Assembly: GCF_001404985.1 (NCBI RefSeq)
Contig: NZ_JRLF01000010.1
Coordinates: 62,001 to 126,000 of the forward strand
DNA from: Flavobacterium aquidurense
Lineage (GTDB): Bacteria; Bacteroidota; Bacteroidia; Flavobacteriales; Flavobacteriaceae
Length of the DNA stretch: 64,000 bases
Reading direction: 5' to 3'
Part shown: positions 54,350 through 63,636 of the stretch, piece after piece
How the letters are laid out: every line of letters begins with the position of its first letter
Numbering within the stretch: the first letter of the stretch is position 1
Notes under the pieces: generated by a model
What the model was told of the DNA's origin: nothing
The model's database searches: none
Seen by the model: the letters and a program-made list of their open reading frames with translations, nothing else
Position numbers and translations under genes: made by a program

Positions 54350-55309
54350 TTAAAACTTAATATGTGACCATTTTTTTTCAATAACTGTGATCTTTTCGTT
54401 AAGTTTTATTAAGAATTTTTGATGCTGTTCTGACTCAGGATTAAAGCTGCGATGGCGCAGGCTTTTTTGAATTTCAGAGATTTCCTGCATAGTCGGAATA
54501 CTGTTTTCTGCCATATAATTTTCACTGAATTTATGCCAGATATAATCTATTGCAACTGAATTAGGATGCAGCATATCTTCGGTATAAAAACGATAATCCC
54601 TAAGTTCATCCATCATGATTTCATACGACGGAAAATAGTTTAACGTAATGATTTGTGGATTATAGTTTTTTAAAACCTGATGAAGCGCGGCAAACAAATG
54701 CGATTTACTTAATTGATTTTCGGTAAAACCATCTTTTATGTGGCGAACAGGTGAAACAGTAAAAATAAAATTTATTTCAGGGTTTAAAGTCAGAACTAAA
54801 TCAACCGTATTTTGAATACTTTTCTGAATTACTTCAACAGATACTAATTCTTTTAAAAATTGCTTTTGAGGCACTTTATGGCAATTCGCAACAATTTGAT
54901 CGCTTTCTATATTTCTGTAAATCCAGGAAGTCCCGTAAGTAATAATAATATGTGTGGCTTCTTGTAATTTTTTATAGCTTTCTGAAATAGCTTTATTAAG
55001 TGTTTCCAGCAATTCTTGTCGATCTGAATTACTTAAATCTGAATGTACTTCATAACTATGCCAGCGTTCGTTATAAAAGAAAACATCTTTCTCTGTATAA
55101 AAATCCTGCTTAATTACACGACTGATAATTTTCTCTATCGAAACCGGATTAAAAATGATTCCAAACGGATTTGTTACATTTTGAAACTTAAAATAATCGA
55201 ATTTATCTGCCATATTTTCCGCAAAGCAAGACCCAATAGAAATTATCTTCGAATTATAATCGATTGGATTATTAGTTTTAGATATTGGTATTTGGGTTCT
55301 GAATTGCAT
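54350..55309 (-). CDS. GSCFA domain protein
   Basis: A 319-residue cytoplasmic protein of the GSCFA family, named for the motif seen here as ISIGSCFAENMADKF, followed by NPFGIIFNPVSI. The later blocks THIIITYGTSWIYR, NFIFTVSPVRHIKDGF and LNYFPSYEIMMDELRDYRFY match an SGNH/GDSL-like hydrolase fold, with a D-x-x-H pair near LHPNSVAIDYIW. It may be a carbohydrate or lipid esterase, but no substrate is known. The frame opens at 55324; the start at 55309 (MQFRTQIP) is chosen because a -7 element at 55322-55329 overlaps the earlier ATG. Confidence 0.85.
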   Translation of the reverse strand: MQFRTQIPISKTNNPIDYNSKIISIGSCFAENMADKFDYFKFQNVTNPFGIIFNPVSIEKIISRVIKQDFYTEKDVFFYNERWHSYEVHSDLSNSDRQELLETLNKAISESYKKLQEATHIIITYGTSWIYRNIESDQIVANCHKVPQKQFLKELVSVEVIQKSIQNTVDLVLTLNPEINFIFTVSPVRHIKDGFTENQLSKSHLFAALHQVLKNYNPQIITLNYFPSYEIMMDELRDYRFYTEDMLHPNSVAIDYIWHKFSENYMAENSIPTMQEISEIQKSLRHRSFNPESEQHQKFLIKLNEKITVIEKKWSHIKF

Positions 55310-55321
55310 GGCTTTTTTATT

Positions 55322-55355
55322 CAAAAATACAGCTTAAAACTTAATTATTGACCAA
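55322..55355 (-). promoter_or_regulatory. promoter of the GSCFA gene
   Basis: Minus-strand TATTTTTG (55322-55329) with TTG (55353-55355) 23 bases upstream. It leaves a leader of only a few bases before the ATG at 55309. Confidence 0.45.
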
Positions 55356-55393
55356 AAAAAATCCCCAAATCAACTATTGCTGATTGGGGATTT
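55354..55393 (-). terminator. intrinsic terminator after the lipoprotein gene at 55414
   Basis: On the minus strand AAATCCCCAATCA pairs with TGATTTGGGGATTT (one bulge) around an 8-base loop and is followed by T. It overlaps the -33 region of the GSCFA promoter. Confidence 0.8.
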
Positions 55394-55413
55394 ATAATAT
55401 TATAAAAAACTAA

Positions 55414-56190
55414 TTAATAAGTAATCTCAAGTTTTTCAGAATCTTTAGCATCTCCTGCGAATGCTTCAGTAAGGTAATTACTTGCGTTGTATTTATTAGT
55501 AGTCGTTACTGTTGCTGTTTGAGTAATTTTTCCGTCACTGTCGTAAGTTACAGTAACATGTTTTAACGCATTATTTAGTGATGCAAAATCAAAATTATCA
55601 TCTAAATCCAATAAAAGTTTTGCACCTGTAATGTTAGTAAACGGACTTTTCTTATCATCAAATGTACTTGTAATTATTTCTTTTTCACCATCAACATATT
55701 CTGTAGAAACTAAATTTCCGTTTGAAAAAGTATAAGTAGTAGTACCGTCATAAGGAATTTCTACTTTATTCACTACTGCAGATGCTTTTGAGGTAATTGT
55801 ACCATTTGCATTATAAACGAAAGTCAATTTGTCCTGACTCGTTTTATTAGATTCCGCTGTAGTAATTTTAGAAGCTAATTTACCACCTTCATATGCATAA
55901 ACATCTGTGTAATATAAAGAACCTGAAACGTAAAATTCAACTTTAGTGATAAGATCACCTGTATAAGTATAAACAGATCTACCGGCATCTGAACCAGCAA
56001 TTTCTTTTATCTTATTTCCGTCATAAGTTAAAGTATAAGTAAGACTTCCTGACTTTGAATTTTCAACTGTTGTTTCGATAATTTTTTTTGGCAATAATGT
56101 TTCAGCTGCTACATCTGAAGAATCATCACTAGAACAAGATGCCATTAACACCATTGTTAAAGCACTAAAAAGACATAAAATTTTTTTCAT
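55414..56190 (-). CDS. predicted lipoprotein with YD-like repeats, unknown function
   Basis: A 258-residue lipoprotein (lipobox LMASC, C19 from the start at 56190). The mature part is made of short strand-turn units with recurring Tyr-Asp/Gly pairs: LTYTLTYDGNKIKEIAGSD, SVYTYTGDLITKVEFYVSG, TFVYNANGTITSKASAV and HVTVTYDSDGKITQTATVTT. This looks like a small beta sheet of the type seen in DUF4595 or RHS/YD-like lipoproteins of Bacteroidota. I cannot name it. The frame is open to 56304, but a -7 element at 56220-56227 lies downstream of that ATG, so the start at 56190 is used. Confidence 0.75.
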   Translation of the reverse strand: MKKILCLFSALTMVLMASCSSDDSSDVAAETLLPKKIIETTVENSKSGSLTYTLTYDGNKIKEIAGSDAGRSVYTYTGDLITKVEFYVSGSLYYTDVYAYEGGKLASKITTAESNKTSQDKLTFVYNANGTITSKASAVVNKVEIPYDGTTTYTFSNGNLVSTEYVDGEKEIITSTFDDKKSPFTNITGAKLLLDLDDNFDFASLNNALKHVTVTYDSDGKITQTATVTTTNKYNASNYLTEAFAGDAKDSEKLEITY

Positions 56191-56219
56191 TTTGAATTGG
56201 GTTTGATTTGTAATTGTGA

Positions 56220-56227
56220 CAAACTTA
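56220..56227 (-). promoter_or_regulatory. -7 element of the lipoprotein gene at 55414
   Basis: Minus-strand TAAGTTTG matches TAnnTTTG, 29 bases before the ATG at 56190; it rules out the ATG at 56304 as start. Confidence 0.5.
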
Positions 56228-56547
56228 ATACAACCTAAAATCAAAACATTACGGGATTCCACATTAAATCTTAAAAAAAACTTAAAATACAGTTCAAAAC
56301 ACAAATAACATACTAATTAACAAGAAAATAACAAACAAATCATCTGAAATAAAATTTAGACAAAATGGAAATACGCTCTAAATACCTGGCTATTTTCTTA
56401 GTTTTTTTATTACTCCGTTATTAAAAAATATATTTCATAAAAAATTAAAACATCCAAGATTTAAAAAAATACACTCCGTAATTTCTGCTGTGAAAAAATT
56501 TACAGTTTTAATAACAGAAAGCAGATTCATAAACTCAAACTATTCAC

Positions 56548-56555
56548 TACTTTTG
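56548..56555 (+). promoter_or_regulatory. -7 element of the ABC exporter gene
   Basis: TACTTTTG matches TAnnTTTG, 26 bases before the ATG. No TTG is seen at the usual distance upstream. Confidence 0.45.
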
Positions 56556-56581
56556 CATCTTCCACAAATTTAATTCCATCT

Positions 56582-58327
56582 ATGAAATTATTATATTCTT
56601 ATATAATCAAGCACAAAATGCTTTTGCTTTTTGCTTTGATTATGGCTTCTATAAACATTTGTTTCAGCTTATCAGACTCTATTATTACCGGTAAATTAAT
56701 GCAGGATTGCGGTGTTGGCTTACATAAATATGCAGGCAACGAAATTGGATTCATAAAATCTTTATCCTTCTGGCTTGGTCTTTCTCTTGGTGCTGCAATG
56801 GTTTCCAGAATTACAAAAAACTTTCAGGATTATTTTACCAATGTAGTGATTCAGAGAACCGGAGCGCAAATGTATACGGACGGAATCAAAAAATCTCTTG
56901 ATTTGCCATATGCCGAATTCGAAGATCAACGAAGCGGTGAAACTTTAAGTAAACTGACTAAAGTTCGCTCTGATTCTGAAAAATTAATTACACTTTCGAT
57001 CTCTTTAATTTTTCAAACCATTATCGGATTCATATTTGTAATTGTATATGTTGCCAGAATCGATTATCGAATTTCGATTATCTTTTTGATTACGGCTCCA
57101 ATTATAGCTTTAATTAGTTCGTATCTGGGTAAAAAAATAAAAATTGTTTCTCGAAAAATCGTTAATCAAACCAATGCTTTGGCAGGTTCTACAACCGAAA
57201 GTTTAAGAAACATTGAACTTGTAAAAAGTCTTGGATTAACCTATCAGGAAGAAAAACGTTTGAACCTGAACACGTTTAAAATCCTGCAACTTGAATTAGA
57301 GAAAATTCGTTTTATCAGGAGTTTAAGTTTCATTCAGGGAACAACGGTTCACTTTTTAAGAACTTGCGTGGTTTTTACTTTGTACTATTTCTTGTTTGGA
57401 AATAAAATTATTGTTGGTGACTTATTAACAATGGTATTTTTTACTTTCTTTATTTTTGGGCCTTTACAAGAATTGGGGAATTTCATCATTGCATTGAATG
57501 AAACCAAAGTTTCGATGGAAAACTTTAAAACTTTATTAAGTGCCCCAAAAGAGTTTCGTCCTAAAAACCCAAAGCATGTTGGAGCGATTCAATCTTTGCT
57601 TTTTTCGAATGTGAGTTTTCAACATAAAACTGCAAAATTTAAAGCGGTCGAAAATATTAATTTTGAAATTAAACAAGGACAAACTGTTGCCTTTGTTGGT
57701 CCGTCAGGTTCTGGTAAAACAACTCTTGTGAAGTTATTAGTTGGATTATATACACCCGCAGAAGGTCAGGTATTGTATAATGATATTGATTCTACAGATA
57801 TTGATTTGCTTGATTTAAGAAAACAACTAGGATTCGTTACGCAAGATGCTCAATTATTCTCCGGAACAATTCGTGAAAATTTACTATTCGTAAAGCCAAA
57901 TGCGACCGATGAAGATTTATATGATGCCTTGAAAAGAGCAAGTTGTGACAAATTATTAAAACGTGCCGAAGATGGTTTAAATACCACAATTGGCGAAGGA
58001 GGAATTAAAGTTTCAGGTGGTGAAAAACAACGTTTATCTATTGCTCGTGCCATTTTAAGAAATCCAAATTTATTGATTTTTGATGAAGCTACTTCAGCTT
58101 TGGATTCTATAACCGAAGAAGAAATCAATACTACAATCAGAAATATATCCGACAAAAACAGAATTACCGTTTTAATCGCCCATAGATTGTCTACTGTAAT
58201 GCATGCTGACAGAATATTTGTACTTGAACAAGGTAAAATTATTGAATCTGGTAAACATGACGATTTAATTGTCGAAAAAGGTTTGTATTACGCTATGTGG
58301 CGTCAGCAAATTGGGGAAAGAAAGTAA
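56582..58327 (+). CDS. ABC transporter, fused permease and ATPase (exporter type)
   Basis: A 581-residue half-transporter of the MsbA/LmrA exporter class. Six membrane segments occupy about 10-310. The ATPase domain (about 340-575) has Walker A 373-380 (GPSGSGKT), the Q loop (FVTQDAQLFSG), signature VSGGEKQRLSIARA, Walker B LLIFDEATSALDS and the switch histidine in IAHRLST. It works as a dimer exporting lipids, peptides or drugs; no substrate can be read. It is monocistronic, ending at a repeat-rich region and a palindromic terminator. Confidence 0.93.
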   Translation: MKLLYSYIIKHKMLLLFALIMASINICFSLSDSIITGKLMQDCGVGLHKYAGNEIGFIKSLSFWLGLSLGAAMVSRITKNFQDYFTNVVIQRTGAQMYTDGIKKSLDLPYAEFEDQRSGETLSKLTKVRSDSEKLITLSISLIFQTIIGFIFVIVYVARIDYRISIIFLITAPIIALISSYLGKKIKIVSRKIVNQTNALAGSTTESLRNIELVKSLGLTYQEEKRLNLNTFKILQLELEKIRFIRSLSFIQGTTVHFLRTCVVFTLYYFLFGNKIIVGDLLTMVFFTFFIFGPLQELGNFIIALNETKVSMENFKTLLSAPKEFRPKNPKHVGAIQSLLFSNVSFQHKTAKFKAVENINFEIKQGQTVAFVGPSGSGKTTLVKLLVGLYTPAEGQVLYNDIDSTDIDLLDLRKQLGFVTQDAQLFSGTIRENLLFVKPNATDEDLYDALKRASCDKLLKRAEDGLNTTIGEGGIKVSGGEKQRLSIARAILRNPNLLIFDEATSALDSITEEEINTTIRNISDKNRITVLIAHRLSTVMHADRIFVLEQGKIIESGKHDDLIVEKGLYYAMWRQQIGERK

Positions 58328-58381
58328 TCCTTTAAGCTTCTAAGTTACTGAGGCTCTAAGTTTCTAAGCTTTTTTTTTAAA

Positions 58382-58537
58382 TCTCGCAAAGTCGCAGAGT
58401 CGCAAAGTTTTTTATATTAAAGTAATCAACGTACTATTTGTCATTTCGACGAAGGAGAAATCACACGCGTAACTCGACAAAGATTGACACATACTATACT
58501 GAGTTTCCAGTGTGATTTCTCCTTCGTCGAAATGACA
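58382..58537. repeat. composite repeat with 28-bp perfect inverted repeat (palindromic family, copy 3)
   Basis: First module 58382-58413 (TCTCGCAAAGTCGCAGAGTC, then GCAAAGTTTTTT). The inverted repeat has arms 58439-58466 and 58510-58537 (start TGTCATTTCGACGAAGGAGA), exact. The loop has the shared motif in reverse as TCGACAAAGATTG (58474-58486). The whole 334-base gap 58328-58661 also has inverted CTAAGTTTCTAAG-type words at both ends. Confidence 0.92.
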
Positions 58538-58567
58538 TAAAACGAGAAAAAATACTAATAAATACAA

Positions 58568-58599
58568 AAACCCGACAGGTTTTAAAACCTGTCGGGTTT
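58568..58599. terminator. 32-bp perfect palindromic terminator (ABC exporter / alaS)
   Basis: AAACCCGACAGGTTTT followed by AAAACCTGTCGGGTTT is a perfect 32-bp palindrome between convergent genes. It is the same module as 22923-22955. Confidence 0.85.
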
Positions 58600-58661
58600 A
58601 CTTTATCTATAATTTAAAATCTTAGAATCTCAGAAACTTAGATTCTAAGATTCTTAGCAAC

Positions 58662-61298
58662 TTACTTCACAAAATCAATTGCCTTAGCCAAAGCCTCTGC
58701 AATTCCGCTTGCATTTTTACCTTTTCCGGATGCGAAGAAAGGTTGTCCTCCCCCATTTCCTTCAATATATTTTCCTAATTCTTTGATAACTGCATTTGCG
58801 TTTAGGCTTTTGCTTGTTACCAATTCTTTAGAGATATAACAGTGAATATTTGGCAAACCATCTTCTATAGAAGCTAAAAACACAAACGAATCTGCTTTTG
58901 AACTTCCTAATACAGAAGCTAATTCTTTAGTCGATGCCATACTTAAATCTACTTGTTTAGCAAGGAAATTTACTCCGTTTACTTCTTGAAAATCTTTCTC
59001 CAGTTCTGATTTTAAAGCGCCAACTTTTTCTTTTAATAATTGCTCGATTTGCTTTTTCAATTTAGCATTATCATCTTGAAGTGAAGCAACAGATTTTAAA
59101 ATATCCTGCGGATTCTTTAATGTCTCTTTGATTTCAGATAAAGTATTCTCTTGATTTTTATAGAAATCTTTTACTGCATCACCTGTAATCGCTTCAATAC
59201 GACGAATACCAGCTGCTACTGCTCCTTCAGAAATAATCTTGAAATGCCAGATTTCTGCTGTGTTTTTCACATGAATTCCACCGCAAAGTTCTTTACTGTC
59301 ACCAAATTCAATCATACGGACATTATCTCCATATTTCTCTCCAAATAAAGCCATTGCACCTTTATCCAATGCTTCTTTAATCGGAATATTTCTGTGTTCT
59401 ACTAATTGTAGTTGTGCTTCAATTTGTGCATTTACACTTGCTTCTACCTGACGTAATTCTTCCTCTGAAACTTTAGAAAAATGCGAAAAGTCAAAACGCA
59501 AATAATTTGGATTTACCAATGAACCTTTTTGCTCTACATGAGTTCCAAGAAGGTTTCTTAAAGCCAAATGCATCAAATGCGTAGCCGAGTGATTTTTAGA
59601 AGTTGAACCTCTTAAATCAGCATTTACTTTTGCAACAAAACCAGCTTCGATATTCTCAGGTAATTGTTTTGCAAAATGTAAAATCAAATTGTTCTCTTTC
59701 TTTGTATCAATGATTTCAATCGTTTCGTTTGCCGAAACTAAAGTTCCTTTATCTCCAACTTGTCCTCCTCCTTCCGGATAAAATGGTGTATTATCTAAAA
59801 CAATTTGGTATAAAATTCCGTCTTTTTTAGAATCTACTTTACGAATTCTGGTAATTTTTACCTCATTCTCTACCTGATCGTAACCAACGAAAGTTTCTAC
59901 ATTTCCAGGGATCAAAACTGACCAGTCTTCTGTTGAAACTTCTGATGCAGCGCGTGAACGATTTTTTTGTTCCTGCATCGATGTATCAAATTCAGCTTCG
60001 TTAAAAGACATTCCTTTTTCTTTCAGGATCAAAGCCGTCAAATCTTTCGGAAAACCAAAAGTATCGTATAATTCGAATGCTTTTGCTCCGGGAACTTCTA
60101 AACCTTTAGTCTGCGCAATTACATTGTCTAACAATTGCAAACCCTGATCAAGAGTTCTCAGGAAAGAAGCTTCTTCTTCGCGAATTACATTGGTAACCAA
60201 TTGCTGTTGCGATTTGATTTCCGGGAAAAATTCCCCCATTTGGTTTGCCAAAACTTCTACCAATTTATTGATAAAAGGTTCTTTTGTACCTAAAAATGTA
60301 AATCCGTAACGAATAGCACGACGCAAAATTCTACGAATTACATAACCTGCTCCGGTGTTTGATGGTAATTGTCCGTCAGCAATTGCAAACGCAACCGCAC
60401 GAACGTGATCTACTACAACACGAATTGCAATGTTTGTTTTATTTTGTTCTTCTGAGATGTTTTTTACCTCGTCAGATGTATATTTTAAACCTGTAATTTG
60501 TTCTACTTTTTCGATAAGCGGAGTAAAAACATCCGTATCATAATTTGATGTTTTTCCTTGCAAAGCCATACACAAACGCTCAAATCCCATTCCGGTATCT
60601 ACGTGTTGTGCAGGAAGTTTTTCTAATGAACCATCAGCTTTACGGTTGAATTCCATGAATACATTATTCCAGATTTCAACTACTTGAGGATGATCATTAT
60701 TTACCAGACTTTTTCCTGAAACTTGTGCTTTTTCAGCTTCTGAACGTAAATCAACGTGAATTTCTGAACAAGGTCCGCATGGTCCCTGATCTCCCATTTC
60801 CCAGAAATTGTCCTTTTTATTTCCAAGGATAATTCGGTCTTCATCGATTAATGTTTTCCAGATATCCCAAGCTTCCTGATCAAAAGGAACATTATCTTCT
60901 TTGCTTCCTTCAAAAACCGAAACATATAGATTTTCTTTCGGAATTTTATACACTTCTGTCAATAAAGTCCAAGCCCAGTTGATTGCTTCTTTTTTAAAAT
61001 AATCTCCAAAAGACCAGTTCCCTAACATTTCGAACATGGTATGGTGATACGTATCAAAACCTACATCTTCAAGATCATTATGCTTACCTGAAACACGAAG
61101 ACATTTTTGCGTATCGGCTATTCTTTTGCTTTTTGGGGTTCCGTTTCCTAAAAAATATTCTTTAAACTGGGCCATTCCCGAGTTATTGAACATTAAGGTT
61201 GGGTCATCTTTAAGCACAATAGGAGCCGACGGAACGATTAAGTGTCCGTTGCTTTTAAAAAAATCTAAAAATTGTTTACGTACGTCTTGTGATTTCAT
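58662..61298 (-). CDS. alaS: alanyl-tRNA synthetase
   Basis: An 878-residue class II synthetase of normal length. The catalytic domain begins with [20 protein letters not shown] and has [15 protein letters not shown] and [20 protein letters not shown]. The editing domain has the zinc-type motifs [14 protein letters not shown] and [12 protein letters not shown]. The C-terminal part (about 740-878) is the coiled-coil and DHHA1-like C-Ala domain ending [14 protein letters not shown]. It charges tRNA-Ala and clears mis-charged Ser or Gly. No promoter is clear in the AT-rich gap upstream. Confidence 0.97.
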   Translation of the reverse strand: MKSQDVRKQFLDFFKSNGHLIVPSAPIVLKDDPTLMFNNSGMAQFKEYFLGNGTPKSKRIADTQKCLRVSGKHNDLEDVGFDTYHHTMFEMLGNWSFGDYFKKEAINWAWTLLTEVYKIPKENLYVSVFEGSKEDNVPFDQEAWDIWKTLIDEDRIILGNKKDNFWEMGDQGPCGPCSEIHVDLRSEAEKAQVSGKSLVNNDHPQVVEIWNNVFMEFNRKADGSLEKLPAQHVDTGMGFERLCMALQGKTSNYDTDVFTPLIEKVEQITGLKYTSDEVKNISEEQNKTNIAIRVVVDHVRAVAFAIADGQLPSNTGAGYVIRRILRRAIRYGFTFLGTKEPFINKLVEVLANQMGEFFPEIKSQQQLVTNVIREEEASFLRTLDQGLQLLDNVIAQTKGLEVPGAKAFELYDTFGFPKDLTALILKEKGMSFNEAEFDTSMQEQKNRSRAASEVSTEDWSVLIPGNVETFVGYDQVENEVKITRIRKVDSKKDGILYQIVLDNTPFYPEGGGQVGDKGTLVSANETIEIIDTKKENNLILHFAKQLPENIEAGFVAKVNADLRGSTSKNHSATHLMHLALRNLLGTHVEQKGSLVNPNYLRFDFSHFSKVSEEELRQVEASVNAQIEAQLQLVEHRNIPIKEALDKGAMALFGEKYGDNVRMIEFGDSKELCGGIHVKNTAEIWHFKIISEGAVAAGIRRIEAITGDAVKDFYKNQENTLSEIKETLKNPQDILKSVASLQDDNAKLKKQIEQLLKEKVGALKSELEKDFQEVNGVNFLAKQVDLSMASTKELASVLGSSKADSFVFLASIEDGLPNIHCYISKELVTSKSLNANAVIKELGKYIEGNGGGQPFFASGKGKNASGIAEALAKAIDFVK

Positions 61299-61302
61299 GT
61301 TA

Positions 61303-61348
61303 TAATTAGAAATGTGATAATTTGATAATGTGTCAATTAGATAATTTA
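61303..61348 (+). repeat. copy of the AATTAGAAAATGTG-type dispersed repeat
   Basis: ATAATTAGAAATGTGATAAT followed by TTGATAATGTGTCAATTAGA. It lies just upstream of alaS, opposite in orientation to 61424-61462. Confidence 0.65.
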
Positions 61349-61423
61349 CTTTATCTGAAAATATGTTAATGTTATTTTTTAATTAGAAACTTACCATTCA
61401 AAACAATAAATTTCACTTTAAAA

Positions 61424-61462
61424 ACATTATCTAATTATCAAATTTACACATTATCTAATTCT
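61424..61462 (-). repeat. copy of the AATTAGAAAATGTG-type dispersed repeat, reverse orientation
   Basis: Plus strand reads ACATTATCTAATTATCAAAT and then TTACACATTATCTAATT; it is the reverse of the family. With 61303-61348 it forms an inverted pair in the alaS-M23 gap (61299-61559). Confidence 0.65.
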
Positions 61463-61559
61463 ATTTTATTCTTGAAAAAAGCTTCGAACAACTGAAACAT
61501 TTATTAAATTTGTTCGACTAACTTATTTTACAAGCTGCAAAAATAGGGTATTTTAAAAT

Positions 61560-62537
61560 ATGGCGAAAGTAAAATATTATTACGACTCAGAAAATCTGGC
61601 TTATACGAAAATAAAAACCAGAAAACGGGCTAAAATTGGCTACGCTTTGCTGTTTTTGCTGGCATCGGCGTTGTTTGGTTTTTTAGTTTTTGTACTTTTA
61701 ATCAACACTTCTTATTTCGAAACTCCAAAAGATCGATTACAAGCACGTGAAATTGAAAATTTGAAGCTGCAATATGCGATTTTAAACAAAAAAATGGATG
61801 AAATTGATGATGTAACCGAAGCTTTAGAAAATAGGGACAACAATATTTACAGGGTTTATTTTAATAAAACCGAAATTCCGGATTCGATTAGAAAAGCAGG
61901 TTTTAGAGATCCTAAACGTTATAAAGATTTAGAAGGGTACAACAACTCACAGTTGGTATTGAATACGACAAAACGCATTGACAAATTGTCAAAAGAATTA
62001 GCCATACAATCGAAATCATTAGATGAAATTTTGCAATTAGCAAGTACAAAAGGAAATTTATTATTGGCAATTCCTGCAATTCAGCCTGTCAGGAATGAGA
62101 ATTTAAAACGAATGGCATCTGGTTTTGGATATAGAACTGATCCGTTTACAAAAGTGCGAAAAATGCATAACGGAATGGATTTTACAGCAAATACAGGTTC
62201 TCCCGTTTATGCCACAGGCGATGGCGTTGTAGAAAGAGCAGATGCGGCGGCTTCAGGATTTGGAAATCATGTTGTGATCAGGCACGGTTTTGGATACGAG
62301 AGTTTATACGCTCATTTAAGTAAATACAACTGCAGAGCCGGTCAACATGTCAAACGTGGCGATGTTATTGGTTATGTAGGAAGTACAGGAAGATCTGAAG
62401 GTCCTCATTGTCATTATGAAGTTCATAAAGACGGAAAAGTCGTAAACCCGCTGAATTTTTATTACGGAAATATTTCGGCAGTAGAATATGTGGCAATTTC
62501 ACAAATGGCAAACCAAGAGAACCAGTCATTAGATTAA
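61560..62537 (+). CDS. M23 family peptidase (LytM-type), membrane anchored
   Basis: A 325-residue protein with one membrane segment (about 28-50), a coiled-coil stretch (about 60-165, LKLQYAILNKKMDEIDDVTE) and a C-terminal M23 domain. The zinc site is visible: H203 and D207 (HNGMDFTANTGSPVYATGDG), H252 (LYAHLSKYN) and H283-C284-H285 (GRSEGPHCHYEVHKDGK). Such enzymes cut peptidoglycan cross-links or act as activators of other amidases in the periplasm. All catalytic residues are present, so it may be active. It is 48 bases before the MerR-type regulator gene. Confidence 0.93.
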   Translation: MAKVKYYYDSENLAYTKIKTRKRAKIGYALLFLLASALFGFLVFVLLINTSYFETPKDRLQAREIENLKLQYAILNKKMDEIDDVTEALENRDNNIYRVYFNKTEIPDSIRKAGFRDPKRYKDLEGYNNSQLVLNTTKRIDKLSKELAIQSKSLDEILQLASTKGNLLLAIPAIQPVRNENLKRMASGFGYRTDPFTKVRKMHNGMDFTANTGSPVYATGDGVVERADAAASGFGNHVVIRHGFGYESLYAHLSKYNCRAGQHVKRGDVIGYVGSTGRSEGPHCHYEVHKDGKVVNPLNFYYGNISAVEYVAISQMANQENQSLD

Positions 62538-62540
62538 TCC

Positions 62541-62562
62541 TCCAAAAAGTAGTATTTTTGGA
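62541..62562. repeat. inverted repeat over the merR-type gene -7 element
   Basis: TCCAAAAA (62541-62548) and TTTTTGGA (62555-62562) are reverse complements; TATTTTTG, a TAnnTTTG match, is at 62553-62560. An operator is possible but unproved. Confidence 0.55.
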
Positions 62563-62585
62563 ATTAAAATAGAAAATTAAAAATC

Positions 62586-62918
62586 ATGCACATTGAGCTT
62601 TCAAAGGATAAAAGATATTATAGCATTGGCGAAGTTGCCAAAGCTTTTAATGTCAATGCATCATTGATACGGTTTTGGGATAGCGAATTTGATATTTTGA
62701 AACCTAAGAAAAATGCCAAGGGCAATAGAATGTTTACGCCGGAAGATATTACCAACCTTCAATTGATTTATCATTTAGTTAAAGAAAGAGGTTTTACACT
62801 GGATGGCGCGAGAACACATCTAAAAGAAGGACAAAAGAAAACATTAGATAAATTCGAAATAATACGTAAATTAGAGACGATAAAAACGCAATTAAACGAA
62901 ATCAAAAACGAATTGTAA
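62586..62918 (+). CDS. MerR-family transcriptional regulator
   Basis: A 110-residue regulator. The N-terminal winged helix (YYSIGEVAKAFNVNASLIRF, then WDSEFDILKPKKNAKGNRMF) matches the MerR helix-turn-helix, followed by the helix LQLIYHLVKERGFTLDGART. It lacks a recognisable effector domain, and the remaining part is a short coiled coil (LKEGQKKTLDKFEII). Effector and targets are unknown. It lies between the M23 peptidase and lemA, all on the same strand, with 34 bases to lemA. Confidence 0.88.
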   Translation: MHIELSKDKRYYSIGEVAKAFNVNASLIRFWDSEFDILKPKKNAKGNRMFTPEDITNLQLIYHLVKERGFTLDGARTHLKEGQKKTLDKFEIIRKLETIKTQLNEIKNEL

Positions 62919-62952
62919 TTAAAAATAGAAATAAACTTAAATCAAAACGAAT

Positions 62953-63534
62953 ATGAAAAAATGGTTAATCCCCGTAGGAATTATAGTAGTACTTATTGCT
63001 ATTATTGCTTTTTGGTCAATTGGAATTAAAAATACTGGTTTGCAAAAAAATCAGGCAGTTAATAAAGAATGGGGAAATGTGAGTACTACTTACCAAAGAA
63101 GAAATGACCTTATTGGAAATTTAGTAAACACTGTAAAAGGAGCTGCAGATTTTGAGAAATCAACATTAACAGCTGTAATCGAAGCTCGTGCAAAAGCTAC
63201 TTCTGTAACTATTGATCCAAGTAATGTAACTCCGGAACAATTAGCGCAATACAACCAGGCACAAAGTGGTGTATCTTCATCTTTGTCAAGATTGTTAGTT
63301 TCTGTTGAGCAATATCCAACATTAAAAGCAAACGAGAATTTCTTAAAATTACAAGACGAATTGGCAAGTACAGAAAACCAAATTTTAACAGCAAGAACTC
63401 GTTTTAATGAAGCTGTACAAGATTACAATGGTTACATTCTTGCAATTCCAAATAACTGGTTTTTAAGCTACAAAGAAAAACCATATTTTGAAGCTGTTGC
63501 AGGTGCTGATAAACCAGTTGAAGTAAAATTCTAA
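62953..63534 (+). CDS. lemA: LemA family protein
   Basis: A 193-residue protein with one N-terminal membrane segment (about 3-22, WLIPVGIIVVLIAIIAFWSI) and the LemA helical core: QAVNKEWGNVSTTYQRRNDL, IGNLVNTVKGAADFEKSTL, AVIEARAKATSV and ALLVSVEQYPTLKANENFL-type text. Exact cellular role is not established. It is followed by a TPM-domain gene, a pairing frequently seen in bacteria. Confidence 0.92.
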   Translation: MKKWLIPVGIIVVLIAIIAFWSIGIKNTGLQKNQAVNKEWGNVSTTYQRRNDLIGNLVNTVKGAADFEKSTLTAVIEARAKATSVTIDPSNVTPEQLAQYNQAQSGVSSSLSRLLVSVEQYPTLKANENFLKLQDELASTENQILTARTRFNEAVQDYNGYILAIPNNWFLSYKEKPYFEAVAGADKPVEVKF

Positions 63535-63636
63535 ATTTAGATTGTTAGATCATCAGACTTCTTAACATCTAAGATTTAGTCTAATAATACAACATCAATA
63601 ATCTATCCTGATAACATCAGGACTAAAACAACTCCA

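Larger units (their letters stand above)
56191..56581. other. AT-rich divergent region between lipoprotein and ABC exporter
   Basis: These 391 bases contain a promoter for each side (listed separately) and otherwise no gene, terminator or structured element that I can support. Confidence 0.6.

Noticed and set aside
55310..55324. GSCFA start at the upstream ATG
   Set aside because: The -7 element at 55322-55329 overlaps that ATG; the family N-terminus begins at 55309.
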